From assembly GCF_000380335.1 (NCBI RefSeq), contig NC_021149.1:3214501-3278500 (forward strand): a DNA stretch of 64,000 nt, written 5' to 3'. The position numbers and the translations under genes are program-made. The stretch comes from Azotobacter vinelandii CA. GTDB taxonomy: Bacteria; Pseudomonadota; Gammaproteobacteria; Pseudomonadales; Pseudomonadaceae. The notes under the pieces were generated by a model. It was not told where the DNA came from, made no database searches, and saw only the letters and a list, made by a program, of their open reading frames with translations. Below, one piece after another: positions 45,670 through 60,181 of this stretch (position 1 is its first letter; every line of letters begins with the position of its first letter).

Positions 45670-46303
45670 GCGCCTCTGGCAGGCCCTGCTCGACACCCTG
45701 CTGATGGTCGGGGCCTCGGCCTTTCTGGCCCTGGTCCTCGGCATCCCGCTGGCGGTGCTGCTGGTCACCACCTCGCGCGGCGGCCTGTTCGAGGCGCCGC
45801 ACCTGAACCGGGTGGTCGGCTGGCTGGTCAACCTGTTCCGCTCGGTGCCCTTCCTGATCCTGATGGTCGCGCTGATTCCCTTCACCCGCCTGCTGGTCGG
45901 CACCAGCTACGGCGTCTGGGCCGCGGTGGTGCCGCTGACCATCGCCGCCACGCCGTTCTTCGCGCGGATCGCCGAGGTCAGCCTGCGCGAGGTCGACCCC
46001 GGCCTGATCGAGGCCGCCCAGGCGATGGGCTGCCAACGCCGGCACATCGTCTGGCACGTGCTGCTGGCGGAGGCCCGCCCGGGGCTGGTCGGCGGCTTCA
46101 CCATCACCCTGGTGACCCTGATCAACGCCTCGGCGATGGCCGGCGCCATCGGTGCCGGTGGCCTGGGCGACCTGGCCTACCGCTACGGCTACCAGCGCTT
46201 CGACAGCCAGACCATGATCACCGTGATCGTCGTGCTGGTCGCCCTGGTCTGCCTGCTGCAGTACGGCGGCGACCGCCTGGCACGGGGCCTGAACCGGCGC
46301 TAG
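45653..46303 (+). CDS. MetI-type ABC transporter permease
   Basis: 216 residues, five or six helices: [40 protein letters not shown], the EAA-like loop [20 protein letters not shown] and [17 protein letters not shown]. Completes a MetQNI-like importer. Last gene of the second sulfur operon, 228 bp from the end of the CRISPR array. Confidence 0.88.
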   Translation: MSPLLERLWQALLDTLLMVGASAFLALVLGIPLAVLLVTTSRGGLFEAPHLNRVVGWLVNLFRSVPFLILMVALIPFTRLLVGTSYGVWAAVVPLTIAATPFFARIAEVSLREVDPGLIEAAQAMGCQRRHIVWHVLLAEARPGLVGGFTITLVTLINASAMAGAIGAGGLGDLAYRYGYQRFDSQTMITVIVVLVALVCLLQYGGDRLARGLNRR

Positions 46304-46531
46304 GCCCTTATATGGACGCCTCCCGGAGCTCAATGGGTAATCATGCTGGCGTGCAGGTAGGAGCAGTCTTATATCCGGCCTGTTGTGCAGGCCGGCGAGC
46401 CTGCTGGCCCTGATGGAATCCGCTGACGAGGTCCTCATCTGTTGAGCGAGCTGAGGGCTGCGCCCATCACTCATTGGACCTACCAGGTTTACCCCGTCAC
46501 GGTCTGACCTGTTCCGGCGGCGCTACTACCT
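46304..46531. other. Trailer region between the metI-like gene and the CRISPR array
   Basis: Contains a hairpin CCGGCCTG-TTGTG-CAGGCCGG (46375-46395), perhaps ending transcription of the importer operon or of the array. No degenerate repeat is visible beyond the last intact one at 46532 and no gene is seen. Confidence 0.45.
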
Positions 46532-48559
46532 GTTTCAATCCACACGCCCGCATGGGGCGTGACCGTGAATGACTCCGGTGTTGCCGGCGTACTGCGCGGG
46601 TTTCAATCCACACGCCCGCATGGGGCGTGACTGACGTGCTCGGCATTCTTTGATGGCGGGAAGATGTTTCAATCCACACGCCCGCATGGGGCGTGACATC
46701 GGTATGGCTGTGAGTGGCTTGGCGCATCAGGCCGTTTCAATCCACACGCCCGCATGGGGCGTGACACTGGCGGGCCATCGGCCAGGCACTGCTCCAGCAG
46801 TTTCAATCCACACGCCCGCATGGGGCGTGACATGGGCAGGGCCGGCATCAGGCGCCGGTCAGGTGGTGTTTCAATCCACACGCCCGCATGGGGCGTGACA
46901 GGCGTATATCGCCGCCGGCGGCGACGTGTTCATGTTTCAATCCACACGCCCGCATGGGGCGTGACGGACGCGGCGCTGCAGACGAGCCTCGCCCAGGCGA
47001 GTTTCAATCCACACGCCCGCATGGGGCGTGACGCCTCGCGAGCGTGCGGGCCAGCTCGTCAGGCGTGTTTCAATCCACACGCCCGCATGGGGCGTGACCT
47101 GGCTTCCTCGCGAGCGTAGTGCTCGGTCATGCCGTTTCAATCCACACGCCCGCATGGGGCGTGACCGCTGATGGCCCTGAATCCTCCGGCGGCGACAAAG
47201 TTTCAATCCACACGCCCGCATGGGGCGTGACAGCCACAACTGCGCGTACTCTCCGAATGCTGGAACTGTTTCAATCCACACGCCCGCATGGGGCGTGACG
47301 TATCAGCCACAGCGGTGTTGCCGCACAACTGGTTGTTTCAATCCACACGCCCGCATGGGGCGTGACGGCCTTGACGCCAGCCTTCCCTTGCTGGATCTGC
47401 GTTTCAATCCACACGCCCGCATGGGGCGTGACGAGCGTGAGAGTCCATGCACGAGATTTCGTCATCGCTGTTTCAATCCACACGCCCGCATGGGGCGTGA
47501 CGCGAATTTCGACGTAGGCTTGGGCCGCCCACGCATGGTTTCAATCCACACGCCCGCATGGGGCGTGACTCGGCAACGAAGCCATCACCGGCAACTATGT
47601 GTTGTTTCAATCCACACGCCCGCATGGGGCGTGACCCGCGAGGCCTGATCGCCATGGCCATCGTCGGCATGTTTCAATCCACACGCCCGCATGGGGCGTG
47701 ACTGGCACCACTTGATGAACTTGCCCACGCTCGGGGCGTTTCAATCCACACGCCCGCATGGGGCGTGACTGTAGCGGGTTTTCTCGCTCGCCGAGGCGTA
47801 GGTGTTTCAATCCACACGCCCGCATGGGGCGTGACGCAAGCGACGCTCGGCGACCTTCTTCACCGTGACGTTTCAATCCACACGCCCGCATGGGGCGTGA
47901 CTACCGACGCGGCTTTCTCCGCGTTTGAGGCCTGGACGTTTCAATCCACACGCCCGCATGGGGCGTGACAGGCTGATCGGCTTCCAGTCGAGGCCCATCT
48001 CCAGTTTCAATCCACACGCCCGCATGGGGCGTGACCAGCAGATGACCACCTACCTGGAGGAGTTCGCCGACGTTTCAATCCACACGCCCGCATGGGGCGT
48101 GACTCGCGACTGGGATGCAACCAGTACGGGCTATGCCGTTTCAATCCACACGCCCGCATGGGGCGTGACGATTTCATATCCCCAGGCCGGCCTTGCTACA
48201 GCGAGTTTCAATCCACACGCCCGCATGGGGCGTGACCTGCTCTGGGGCGGTGATCCCGACGAAACGAGAGGTTTCAATCCACACGCCCGCATGGGGCGTG
48301 ACGCGCGTGCACATGCGGTGATGCGTGCGCGTACCGGCGTTTCAATCCACACGCCCGCATGGGGCGTGACCCGGCATTGCCTTCCTGACCCTGCGCGACA
48401 ACACGTTTCAATCCACACGCCCGCATGGGGCGTGACCAGACTGGCCGAGCTGGCGGTTACGTTTAGCCAGTTTCAATCCACACGCCCGCATGGGGCGTGA
48501 CATTAGAAATGCCAGCCCAGCAGCTCCAAATATATGTTTCAATCCACACGCCCGCATGG
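46532..48559 (-). CRISPR. Type I-C array, leader-distal part: 30 full repeats plus a 24-nt repeat fragment
   Basis: 32-bp repeats that start GTTTCAATCC and end GGGGCGTGAC on the plus strand; the crRNA strand is minus (GTCACGCCCC ... GGATTGAAAC). Repeat starts run 46532, 46600, 46666, 46734, 46800 and so on to 48470, with 30 spacers of 33-37 bp. All full repeats I read are identical, including the last one, so the trailer end is not degenerate. The repeat at 48536 stops after 24 nt (48559), where an IS21-family element begins. Within the repeat, CACGCCC and GGGCGTG form the 7-bp stem used by Cas5c. Confidence 0.97.
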
Positions 48560-48627
48560 TGTCAACGCCGACTGAAAACTGACCCACCTTGGCCCTTATT
48601 TGCCGAAGTAATAATGACCCACCTGGA

Positions 48628-50429
<1,802 letters not shown>

Positions 50430-50515
50430 GGGCGGCCTCGAAAAGGCCGCGACGTTAGCCCAGGTGGGTCAATTTTACTTCGCTGGGGTGGGTCAGTTTT
50501 ACATCGGCGCTAACA

Positions 50516-51862
50516 GGGGCGTGACAATCGAAATTCAGCCGCCAGTCCGTGCGCGGCATGTTTCAATCCACACGCCCGCATGGGGCGTGACCAGAGCGTG
50601 GCCCGCATGGCCGAGTTGCGCCTGGCGGTTTCAATCCACACGCCCGCATGGGGCGTGACTTGTATTTGCGCGCCCGGCGGTTGGACAGGGCAGTGTTTCA
50701 ATCCACACGCCCGCATGGGGCGTGACCAGGGTGGGCAGAGCGAGGGGATAGACCCGCTGCCGTTTCAATCCACACGCCCGCATGGGGCGTGACGTGCAGA
50801 CCTATGCCGGAGCTAGCCTGGCCTTCCTGTTTCAATCCACACGCCCGCATGGGGCGTGACCTACGCTTGGCCGATGCGGCTCAGTCCCTGAGCAAAGTTT
50901 CAATCCACACGCCCGCATGGGGCGTGACCGGAGTTCTCAAGCGGAGTGGATCGCTGATGGCCCGTTTCAATCCACACGCCCGCATGGGGCGTGACTGACT
51001 GCGTACGTCGATGACGGTGCGCTGATCGTGTTTCAATCCACACGCCCGCATGGGGCGTGACATAGCCCCACCCAGAGCGCTTGATCTCGATGGCGGCGTT
51101 TCAATCCACACGCCCGCATGGGGCGTGACTCGGAGGGCGCTTCCGCCTCTTGCGGGGCTTCGTTGTTTCAATCCACACGCCCGCATGGGGCGTGACGCTC
51201 CACCCATAGGGTCCCTGAAAGCCATGGGAAGTTTCAATCCACACGCCCGCATGGGGCGTGACCTGCCGGTGCGAAGCGTGCACAGCGGCATACAGGGTTT
51301 CAATCCACACGCCCGCATGGGGCGTGACAATTCGCATCATGCCGGAACGCGCAGAGACGTGAAGTTTCAATCCACACGCCCGCATGGGGCGTGACGTTGC
51401 TTTAATTGTTGATCCAAACGTATCCCTTGTTGTTTCAATCCACACGCCCGCATGGGGCGTGACCCGCCAGTGATTCGGCTTGCGAGACGAAATGAGATGT
51501 TTCAATCCACACGCCCGCATGGGGCGTGACTCCTGCTGGTCGCGAGCAGGGATCGCCCAGTCGCTGTTTCAATCCACACGCCCGCATGGGGCGTGACTGT
51601 CCGGCGAGGGCAGGGCGTTCTGTACGCCGAGGTTTCAATCCACACGCCCGCATGGGGCGTGACGCTTACGCAGCGTTCCCGGCCCCGGGATGGTGTTGTT
51701 TCAATCCACACGCCCGCATGGGGCGTGACACGAACGTGACCAGCACTTCGACGCTCAATATCGTGTTTCAATCCACACGCCCGCATGGGGCGTGACCGTC
51801 CCTGGGGCGCATCCCGCTGACCGCGATCAAGTTTCAATCCACACGCCCGCATGGGGCGTGAC
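50516..51862 (-). CRISPR. Type I-C array, leader-proximal part: 10-nt repeat fragment plus 20 full repeats
   Basis: Same repeat as 46532-48559. Full repeats start at 50560, 50628, 50695, 50762 and so on to 51831. The fragment 50516-50525 is the rest of the repeat broken by IS21. Twenty spacers, including the one beside the break, lie on the leader side; with the distal part the array had 51 repeats and 50 spacers. Transcription runs from the leader at 51863-52041 towards lower coordinates. The newest spacers are next to 51831. Confidence 0.97.
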
Positions 51863-52041
51863 CCCGTATGTATAACCTGTTGATCTGCAAAGTGGAATTG
51901 CCGACTCTATGCGAACCAGCGGATGCAGCGGCCTTTCTCTGTCCAGTCGAGGGCGAAGCCAGGGCAGACAGGCAGGAAATCCGGGTTGTGAAGTAGCGCG
52001 CGAACCTGCCGGAGTTTTGCCGGTCGCTTGGGGTTCGCGGT
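51863..52041 (-). promoter_or_regulatory. CRISPR leader
   Basis: 179 bp between cas2 and the first repeat, with no gene. Read on minus it ends TTATACATACGGG just before the first repeat and should hold the array promoter and the integration signal for Cas1-Cas2. This side is the leader because the cas genes lie here and the repeat reads in canonical I-C orientation from here. Confidence 0.8.
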
Positions 52042-52329
52042 TCAGAGGATCAGCGGGCCATTCAGGTCGAGTACAGGTTTGGCACCGACGTGCTCGACCC
52101 GGTTCTGCCAGTTCCGGCCCAGGTAGTAGAAGCGCAGGCTGTCGACTTCCGGGTCGATCAATTCGCACAGCCGGCTCTTGAGCAACACCCACTGAGCCGG
52201 GTCGACCTCGATCTCGAACACCGAATACTGGACGCGCTGGCCATAGTCGAGGCAAGCGCGGGCGACGCGACGCAGGCGGCGGGCACCGTCGCCTTCGGTG
52301 CTCACGTCATAGCTCACCAGAACCATCAT
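52042..52329 (-). CDS. cas2: CRISPR adaptation protein Cas2
   Basis: 95 residues, the standard size: [20 protein letters not shown] with the conserved Asp (D8) after the first beta strand, then [16 protein letters not shown]. Forms the Cas1-Cas2 integrase. Start ATG 52329 (or 52326). Lies 9 bp after cas1. Confidence 0.96.
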   Translation of the reverse strand: MMVLVSYDVSTEGDGARRLRRVARACLDYGQRVQYSVFEIEVDPAQWVLLKSRLCELIDPEVDSLRFYYLGRNWQNRVEHVGAKPVLDLNGPLIL

Positions 52330-52338
52330 GGTCGGGGC

Positions 52339-53379
52339 TCACTTCCAGATGAAGGGTGGGTAGGCATCCAGATCGCCGCGCAGGTGGCGGGCCAGCAGTT
52401 GCGCCTGGATGAACATGAACAAACCGAGCGGAGCCTGCTCTTCCAGAAAGGCATGCCGCAGCTCTTCGCGTTTGCGCTCCTGATACGCTGTCAGTACCTG
52501 CTTGCGCGCTTCGTCGCGCAGCAGCACGGCACCGTTATCCAGCGTCTGGAAGTCGGCAGCGGACAGTTGCCTCCGGTTGAGCAGCGACAGCGCCAGCCGG
52601 TCGGCCAGTACCGGACGGAACTCCTCGACCAGATCCAGCGCCAGACTCGGCCGGCCTGGCCGGTCGCGGTGCAGGTAGCCGACCGCCGGATCGAGGCCGA
52701 CCGTTTCCAGTGCCGAACGGCAGTCGTGGGTCAGCAGGGTGTAGAGAAACGACAGCAGGGCATTGACCGCATCCAGCGGTGGCCGGCGGCTGCGGCCACT
52801 GAAGCGCAAGGAGGCATCCGGCACACGGATCAGGTGATCGAACACGCCGAAATAGGCCTGGGCTGCCTCCCCTTCCAACCCACGCAGCACATCCACGTCC
52901 TGCTCCAGCAACAAGCGGTCGGCAATCCGCATCAACCGCTTGTGGGTGATGTTCAGGGCAATCCGCGCCTCCTCTGCCAGCTTGTCGCCATGATCACGCA
53001 GGGCGCGGCCGATCACGGCGCGCTGGTTGTACACCTTGCCGACCAGCAGATTGGCGACGATGGCGGCACTGCCTGCCGGATCGTCACTGCGCCGGTACTG
53101 CTCGCGACGCAGCAACACATTACCGGATACCGGCCCTTCGACGCGGGCTAGGAATTTGCCATTGGGGGTCAGGTAACTGATGCGGATGCCCTGCTCGGCG
53201 CAATAGCCCAGCAAAGGTGGGGAAACTAGCACCCGGCCGATGCAGACCAGGCTTTCCAGCATGTGTACCGGAATCCGGCCGCGAATTTCACCGGCGATTT
53301 CCATGACGATGTTTGCGCCATCCTTACGCAGCCAGGCACCTTCCGAGGTGACATACAGGGTGTTGAGTTGCCGGCGCAT
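52339..53379 (-). CDS. cas1: CRISPR integrase Cas1, type I-C
   Basis: 346 residues. N-terminal beta domain (NTLYVTSEGAWLRKDGANIV) and helical C-domain with metal ligands Glu in GLEGEAAQAYFGVF, His in GYLHRDRPGRPSLALDLVEE and Glu in LVEEFRP. Cuts and joins spacer DNA at the leader-repeat border. Three bases separate it from cas4. Confidence 0.96.
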   Translation of the reverse strand: MRRQLNTLYVTSEGAWLRKDGANIVMEIAGEIRGRIPVHMLESLVCIGRVLVSPPLLGYCAEQGIRISYLTPNGKFLARVEGPVSGNVLLRREQYRRSDDPAGSAAIVANLLVGKVYNQRAVIGRALRDHGDKLAEEARIALNITHKRLMRIADRLLLEQDVDVLRGLEGEAAQAYFGVFDHLIRVPDASLRFSGRSRRPPLDAVNALLSFLYTLLTHDCRSALETVGLDPAVGYLHRDRPGRPSLALDLVEEFRPVLADRLALSLLNRRQLSAADFQTLDNGAVLLRDEARKQVLTAYQERKREELRHAFLEEQAPLGLFMFIQAQLLARHLRGDLDAYPPFIWK

Positions 53380-53382
53380 GGC

Positions 53383-53997
53383 TCAATCCTTGATCTGTTG
53401 CCGCAGCCACTGGCCGACGGACTGCTGACGCCTCAGCAGGCGCGGCTGGCACAACTCGATCAGCGAGCAGGCATCGCAGCGTCTGGGCTGGTATTCCGCC
53501 ATAGGAGTACGCCACCCGTTCAGCAGGTTGCGGGTCTCAGCGATGGTGTCGAGGGTCAGGCTGCGCAGAGTGACATCGAATACCACCGCCTTGCGCCGGC
53601 GGGTTTTGCCATAGAACAGCGCGCCCTCGGGTACCGGCCGGCCCAGCATGGCCTCCAAACACAGCGCCTGAGCGCACAGTTGGACCTCATCGGCGCGATG
53701 CGCCTTCGGCCGGCCGCGCTTGTACTCGACCGGAAAAGGCTGCTCACCATGAAACTCGACCACATCGGCAATCCCGCTGATGCCCAGCTCCGGACAGGCC
53801 AGCGGCATGGCAGTGACAGTGCGCACACCATGACGCTGCTCGGTCTGCGGCTGATCGGCGCGCTGGTGCAGCAGGCGGCCCTCGGCGGTCTGCCGGTTTT
53901 CCGCCCACTGCTGTTCGACGTGAATCAGCGCGCACTGACGCGGGCAGTATAGGTAGTGCTGGAGAGCGGACAGCGGTATCAGGTCATCGTCGTCCAT
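53383..53997 (-). CDS. cas4: CRISPR exonuclease Cas4
   Basis: 204 residues. RecB-like nuclease with 4Fe-4S cysteines in YCPRQCALIH and RRCDACSLIELCQ, and catalytic residues in GIADVVEF and FPVEYKRG. In I-C it selects and trims PAM-bearing prespacers with Cas1-Cas2. I start at ATG 53997 (MDDDDLIPLSALQHYLYC), which agrees with family length; the frame is open further upstream, into cas7. Confidence 0.94.
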   Translation of the reverse strand: MDDDDLIPLSALQHYLYCPRQCALIHVEQQWAENRQTAEGRLLHQRADQPQTEQRHGVRTVTAMPLACPELGISGIADVVEFHGEQPFPVEYKRGRPKAHRADEVQLCAQALCLEAMLGRPVPEGALFYGKTRRRKAVVFDVTLRSLTLDTIAETRNLLNGWRTPMAEYQPRRCDACSLIELCQPRLLRRQQSVGQWLRQQIKD

Positions 53998-54010
53998 GCC
54001 CGCCCCCACC

Positions 54011-54915
54011 TTACAGGTATTCCTGCACGCTGACTCCGGCTGGCAGCCCGTCACGGTCGATGCTGATCTGATAGTCGGCAAAGCTGCGGGCCGGGGTGTC
54101 GGCCTCGCCCTCCGTGCGCGCCACCTTGACCAGATCGAACAACTTGTGTGCCGGCGCATTGCCCATCGGATGCTCATGCTTGAACACGATCAGCTTGCGC
54201 GCCGCCATTTCACCGCGTGCGGCCGAGCGGTCGTGCTCGAACATGTTTTCCAGCGCCCGCCACAACAGTGCAAGGTCATCCTCGGAGAAGCCGGTACGCT
54301 CGGCCAGCTTGGCGGAGATGAAGCCGTGGGCGCGGTACAGGCCATAGGGGATGATGTGCTTGCGGCCCATGGTGCGGTTGTCACCGCTCTGCTCTTCTGC
54401 CTCCTTCTCGGTGGTCACGGCCATACGAGTAATGGAGACTTCCAGCGGGATGATTGGATCAATCGAGGTGGCAAAGGCCAGTTGGATCGGCCCGCGTACC
54501 TGACCGCAGTTGACACCCGTCGTCATCACCGCGCCAAAGGCGCGTACATCAAAGAAGTTACTGCACATCCAGTCCGTCAAGCTTTTGGCCTTGGCCGTAT
54601 CGGCAGGCAACTTCTTGTAGCCATTTTTGGCATCCGGCGGAATTTCGCATGCTTTCCAGGCTTGCTCATGCTGCTGGTTCAGCACAGCCTTTTCCTGCAT
54701 GTAGATGACATAACTCTGCTCGGGCTTGCCTTCGGCATCGGACTTTTCCAGTGCCACATAGTTACGGATTTTGCGCTTGAGGCAGACATCCGTGACCAGC
54801 CCCTGATTGGTTTCCGGGTCGAGGCGCGGCAGGTTGCCGGCGTCCGGATCGCCATTCGGGTTGCCGTTGGTGACTTCGAACAGATAGACAAATTCGTAAC
54901 GGTTGGCGATGGCGC

Positions 54916-54919
<4 letters not shown>
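54011..54919 (-). CDS. cas7: Cascade backbone subunit Cas7c (Csd2)
   Basis: 302 residues, Csd2 family: [48 protein letters not shown] and [17 protein letters not shown]. Multiple copies wrap the crRNA in the surveillance complex. Its start overlaps the cas8c stop (ATGA). Confidence 0.96.
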
Positions 54920-57404
<2,485 letters not shown>

Positions 57405-57413
57405 CTAGAGATA

Positions 57414-57433
57414 GACCCCGGTCTCCCGGGGTC
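57414..57433 (-). promoter_or_regulatory. Leader hairpin before cas5c
   Basis: GACCCCGG-TCTC-CCGGGGTC, an 8-bp GC stem 31 nt upstream of the cas5c TTG. On minus it follows a seven-T run (57444-57450). It may be an attenuator or processing site between cas3 and the Cascade genes. Confidence 0.5.
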
Positions 57434-57459
57434 AGCACACTCTAAAAAAACCACTTGTT

Positions 57460-57669
57460 TCAACCCGCAATACGCCCCAAAGCCGCATACCCGCCCAGCA
57501 CAAACATGGCTACGAGACCGAGGCGCATGACCACGCCAGACACCGGAACAGCTCTTCCGCGCAGATCAAAGTCCAAACGACCATTCTGCAGCCTGCACAG
57601 GAATGTCCATTTCGACTGCAAATCCGGCTTAGACATCAGAGGAAGCTCTAGTGAGGGTGGCATCATCAT
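57460..57669 (-). CDS. Small putative membrane protein between cas3 and cas5c (69 aa)
   Basis: Open frame beginning MMMPPSLELPLMSKPDLQSK; internal start possible at the Met of MSKPDL. The C-terminal third is one hydrophobic helix (VVMRLGLVAMFVLGGYAALG), after a polar region with two basic patches. It is in the cas direction, 31 bp after cas3 and before cas5c, where type I-C loci normally have no gene. The Shine-Dalgarno is weak (GGGGG before the first Met). No family recognised; it could be a real accessory protein or a chance frame. Confidence 0.4.
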   Translation of the reverse strand: MMMPPSLELPLMSKPDLQSKWTFLCRLQNGRLDFDLRGRAVPVSGVVMRLGLVAMFVLGGYAALGRIAG

Positions 57670-57699
57670 AGCGCCCCCAAAATAACCTTCAAATGATTT

Positions 57700-59925
57700 T
57701 TATATAACGAGGTTAGTAACATCCATAAACGTCGGATTATCCCAGTGCAACCCGTACTGCGCATGATATAGGTCAGGGTTGACCAACTGCATGAACTGCT
57801 CGGCATAACGCTCCGGGGCCACCGGCTGGATGGCTCCGGCCTTCAGCAAGGCGTCGTAGCCCTGTCGGGGCAGTTGCACGATATAGGGCTGCAACTGACG
57901 CGCCAGCTCACCGCAGCCGTCGGCAAACTCCAGCGCCCGCAGCGACTCCTGCGCCTCGTCATCGAAGGGAATGATGACCGGGCACTGCATGCTGTCGATC
58001 ATGCGGAACTCGCGGGCCAGCATCTCGAATGGAATCCCTTCCAACCGCTTGCTTTCGATCTGCGCCAGCAGGTCCTTGGCATCCAGCTCCCTGTCACCCT
58101 TCTGCCAGTACAAATGCTGGAAGTAACGGGTAATGACTCCCGGTGCCAACGGATCACCAGTGGTATTGCGCAGCACCTCGCGCGCCGCCTGAGCGAACTG
58201 CTGCAGGTCTTGCGGAGCCTTCCAGTCCGGATTTTCCGCCTGGAACACCAGCACCTCACTGGCCTCCAGAGCCCGCAGCCCCTCTCGGTTGCAGCGCCCG
58301 GCCGCCTGGGCAATCGAATCCAGTCCGGCTTCGGCGCGCAGCACCGTCGGGAAATCCACATCCACGCCCGCCTCGATCAGCGAGGTGGCCACCAGCCGGC
58401 AAGGCTGGCCATCGTGCAGGCGCTGGCGCACCTCGGCCAGCACCTGACTGCGGTGGCGGGCGCACATCAGGGTGGTCAGATGCCGCGCCCCGTCACTGCC
58501 GGCTATCGACTCATACAGGGCGCGGGCATGCCGGCGATTATTGACGATGCACAGCACCTGCTCACGCTCGGCCATCTGCCGTTGCAGTGCGGCATCGCTG
58601 AGAATACCCACTTGGCGGACCTGTACCCGCACCAGTCGCTGGAACAGTTGCTCTGGCTGCGGAGCCAGCTCGCGCACACCCTGCAGCCCGCCCCGGAATT
58701 CCGGGGCCTGCAGCGCCGGCTGGGTGGCGGTACAAAGCACCGGGCTGCAGCGGTAGTTGAGCGCCAACTCGTCGATGGCGGTCACACAGGGGCGCAACAG
58801 GCGCAGCGGCAAAGTCTGCGCCTCGTCGAGGATGATCACGCTGCCGGCGATGTTGTGCAGCTTGCGACAACGCGAGGGCCGGTCGGCATACAGACTCTCG
58901 AAGAACTGCACGGCCGTGGTAACGATGATCGGTGCATCCCAGTTCTCCATCGCCAAGCGCAGCTTGTCGCGGGCCTGCCGATCTTGCGCGCGGTTATCGC
59001 TGAAGGCGCTGTGATGCTCCAGCACCGCCTGCTCGCCGAACTCGCCCAGCGCCTTGCGGAACACGGCGGCGTTCTGTTCGACGATGCTGGTGAAAGGAAT
59101 CACATAGATGATGCGACGCAGGCCATGGCGGATGGCGTGATCCAGCGCGAAGGCCAGCGAGGCCAGCGTCTTGCCGCCACCGGTGGGCACGGTCAGCGAG
59201 AACAGTCCCGGCTCCTGTACTGCCTGCTGGCGCACATGGCCGAGGATGTCGGCACGGATGCGGTTGACTGGCGAGTCGGCGCGAAAGCCCGCCAGATGGA
59301 CATTCAGTGCCTGCTGCAGGTGCGGCAATGAAGGTCGTGCAGATCGGCGCGACGGGCGTTGCTCGATTCTGTCGTAATAAGCCTCGGTATCGAGAAAGTC
59401 GGCATCGACCAGGCAGGAGAACAGCATGCGGGCCAGAAAGGCCAGCTGAAACACCTGACGTTCCCTGACCGGTTTGATCGGCAGCGGCCCCAGTTCTGAC
59501 ATCGCAGGCAACTGGATTTCGTTCTGCCACTGATCCAGTAGCGCTGGAAGGCTCTGCCCCTTGAGCCGCTCCTCCAGCGTGCTGCACTCGCCCGGATCGC
59601 GGCCATTGGCCAGCCCGGAGTGATGCCCGGCAATCCCGTAGGCCAAAAGCCGCCCCAGCGCCCCATAGCGCTCGACCGCCAGCATAGCCCCGCGCGTGGC
59701 ATGATCGACTCGGATCAGATCGCCACTGATCCTGCGCTGAAACTCGTCGGTGTACTTGCCAAGGTCATGCAGCAGACCGGCAATCCCCGCCAGTTGCTGG
59801 CCACCGAAAATACCGGCCTTTTCGGCAGCCAGATGGCCCACCGACTTCAAATGTTCGGCTAAAGGTTGCCAGTCACTTTTGTCCGGGTTGGCGCCGGAGT
59901 GCGCAAAAAACTGTGGTATGGACAA
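57700..59925 (-). CDS. cas3: CRISPR nuclease-helicase Cas3 (type I-C)
   Basis: 741 residues from TTG 59925. HD nuclease domain first (H53-D54 in LLHDLGKYTDEF, H in IAGHHSGLANG), then SF2 helicase: Walker A VPTGGGKTLASLAFALDHAI, DEAQ box IILDEAQTLPLRLL, motif III CTATQPALQ, motif VI QAAGRCNREG. Degrades target DNA recruited by Cascade. I chose the TTG at 59925 because GGGAGG lies 7 nt upstream of it; a frame-open TTG at 59940 would overlap that box. First gene of the cas operon. Confidence 0.95.
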   Translation of the reverse strand: MSIPQFFAHSGANPDKSDWQPLAEHLKSVGHLAAEKAGIFGGQQLAGIAGLLHDLGKYTDEFQRRISGDLIRVDHATRGAMLAVERYGALGRLLAYGIAGHHSGLANGRDPGECSTLEERLKGQSLPALLDQWQNEIQLPAMSELGPLPIKPVRERQVFQLAFLARMLFSCLVDADFLDTEAYYDRIEQRPSRRSARPSLPHLQQALNVHLAGFRADSPVNRIRADILGHVRQQAVQEPGLFSLTVPTGGGKTLASLAFALDHAIRHGLRRIIYVIPFTSIVEQNAAVFRKALGEFGEQAVLEHHSAFSDNRAQDRQARDKLRLAMENWDAPIIVTTAVQFFESLYADRPSRCRKLHNIAGSVIILDEAQTLPLRLLRPCVTAIDELALNYRCSPVLCTATQPALQAPEFRGGLQGVRELAPQPEQLFQRLVRVQVRQVGILSDAALQRQMAEREQVLCIVNNRRHARALYESIAGSDGARHLTTLMCARHRSQVLAEVRQRLHDGQPCRLVATSLIEAGVDVDFPTVLRAEAGLDSIAQAAGRCNREGLRALEASEVLVFQAENPDWKAPQDLQQFAQAAREVLRNTTGDPLAPGVITRYFQHLYWQKGDRELDAKDLLAQIESKRLEGIPFEMLAREFRMIDSMQCPVIIPFDDEAQESLRALEFADGCGELARQLQPYIVQLPRQGYDALLKAGAIQPVAPERYAEQFMQLVNPDLYHAQYGLHWDNPTFMDVTNLVI

Positions 59926-59984
59926 TGCTTTTCCTCCCAATGCTATCTATCAGTGTCTGTCCAGTGGCACCGAGGCGGTCAATG

Positions 59985-60001
59985 TGACTCTTACTGAGTC
60001 A
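59985..60001. promoter_or_regulatory. Dyad upstream of cas3
   Basis: TGACTC-TTACT-GAGTCA, a 17-bp inverted repeat 60 bp before the cas3 start. On minus it sits next to a TTGACC (59982-59977) that could be a -35 box, though no good -10 follows. Possible operator of the cas operon. Confidence 0.45.
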
Positions 60002-60181
60002 TTGAGGATCTTCCGAACAAGTCCCTTTTTTCATCATGGAACCCCCTGGAAGCCGCGTAACTGCTGGGGCTGTTTTGTCAGAGAGTGACTTGTTCAGAGT
60101 GTCCTGAACTTAGATATTTCGACCATCCACCCGACTGCCGCTCCCACACTGGCATGCGAATTCTGACTGGAATAACGGTAT

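Noticed and set aside
46330..46370. tRNA-like stretch (GGAGCTCAATGGGTAATC) next to the array trailer
   Set aside because: Only a D-arm-like fragment; no anticodon arm, T-arm or acceptor stem can be formed.
46497..48500. Several open frames on both strands across the CRISPR array, with recurring MGRD or CGLK peptides
   Set aside because: They are translations of the 32-bp repeats, which lack stops in some frames; not genes.
59926..59940. Longer cas3 start at TTG 59940
   Set aside because: It would begin inside the GGGAGG ribosome binding site that serves TTG 59925.
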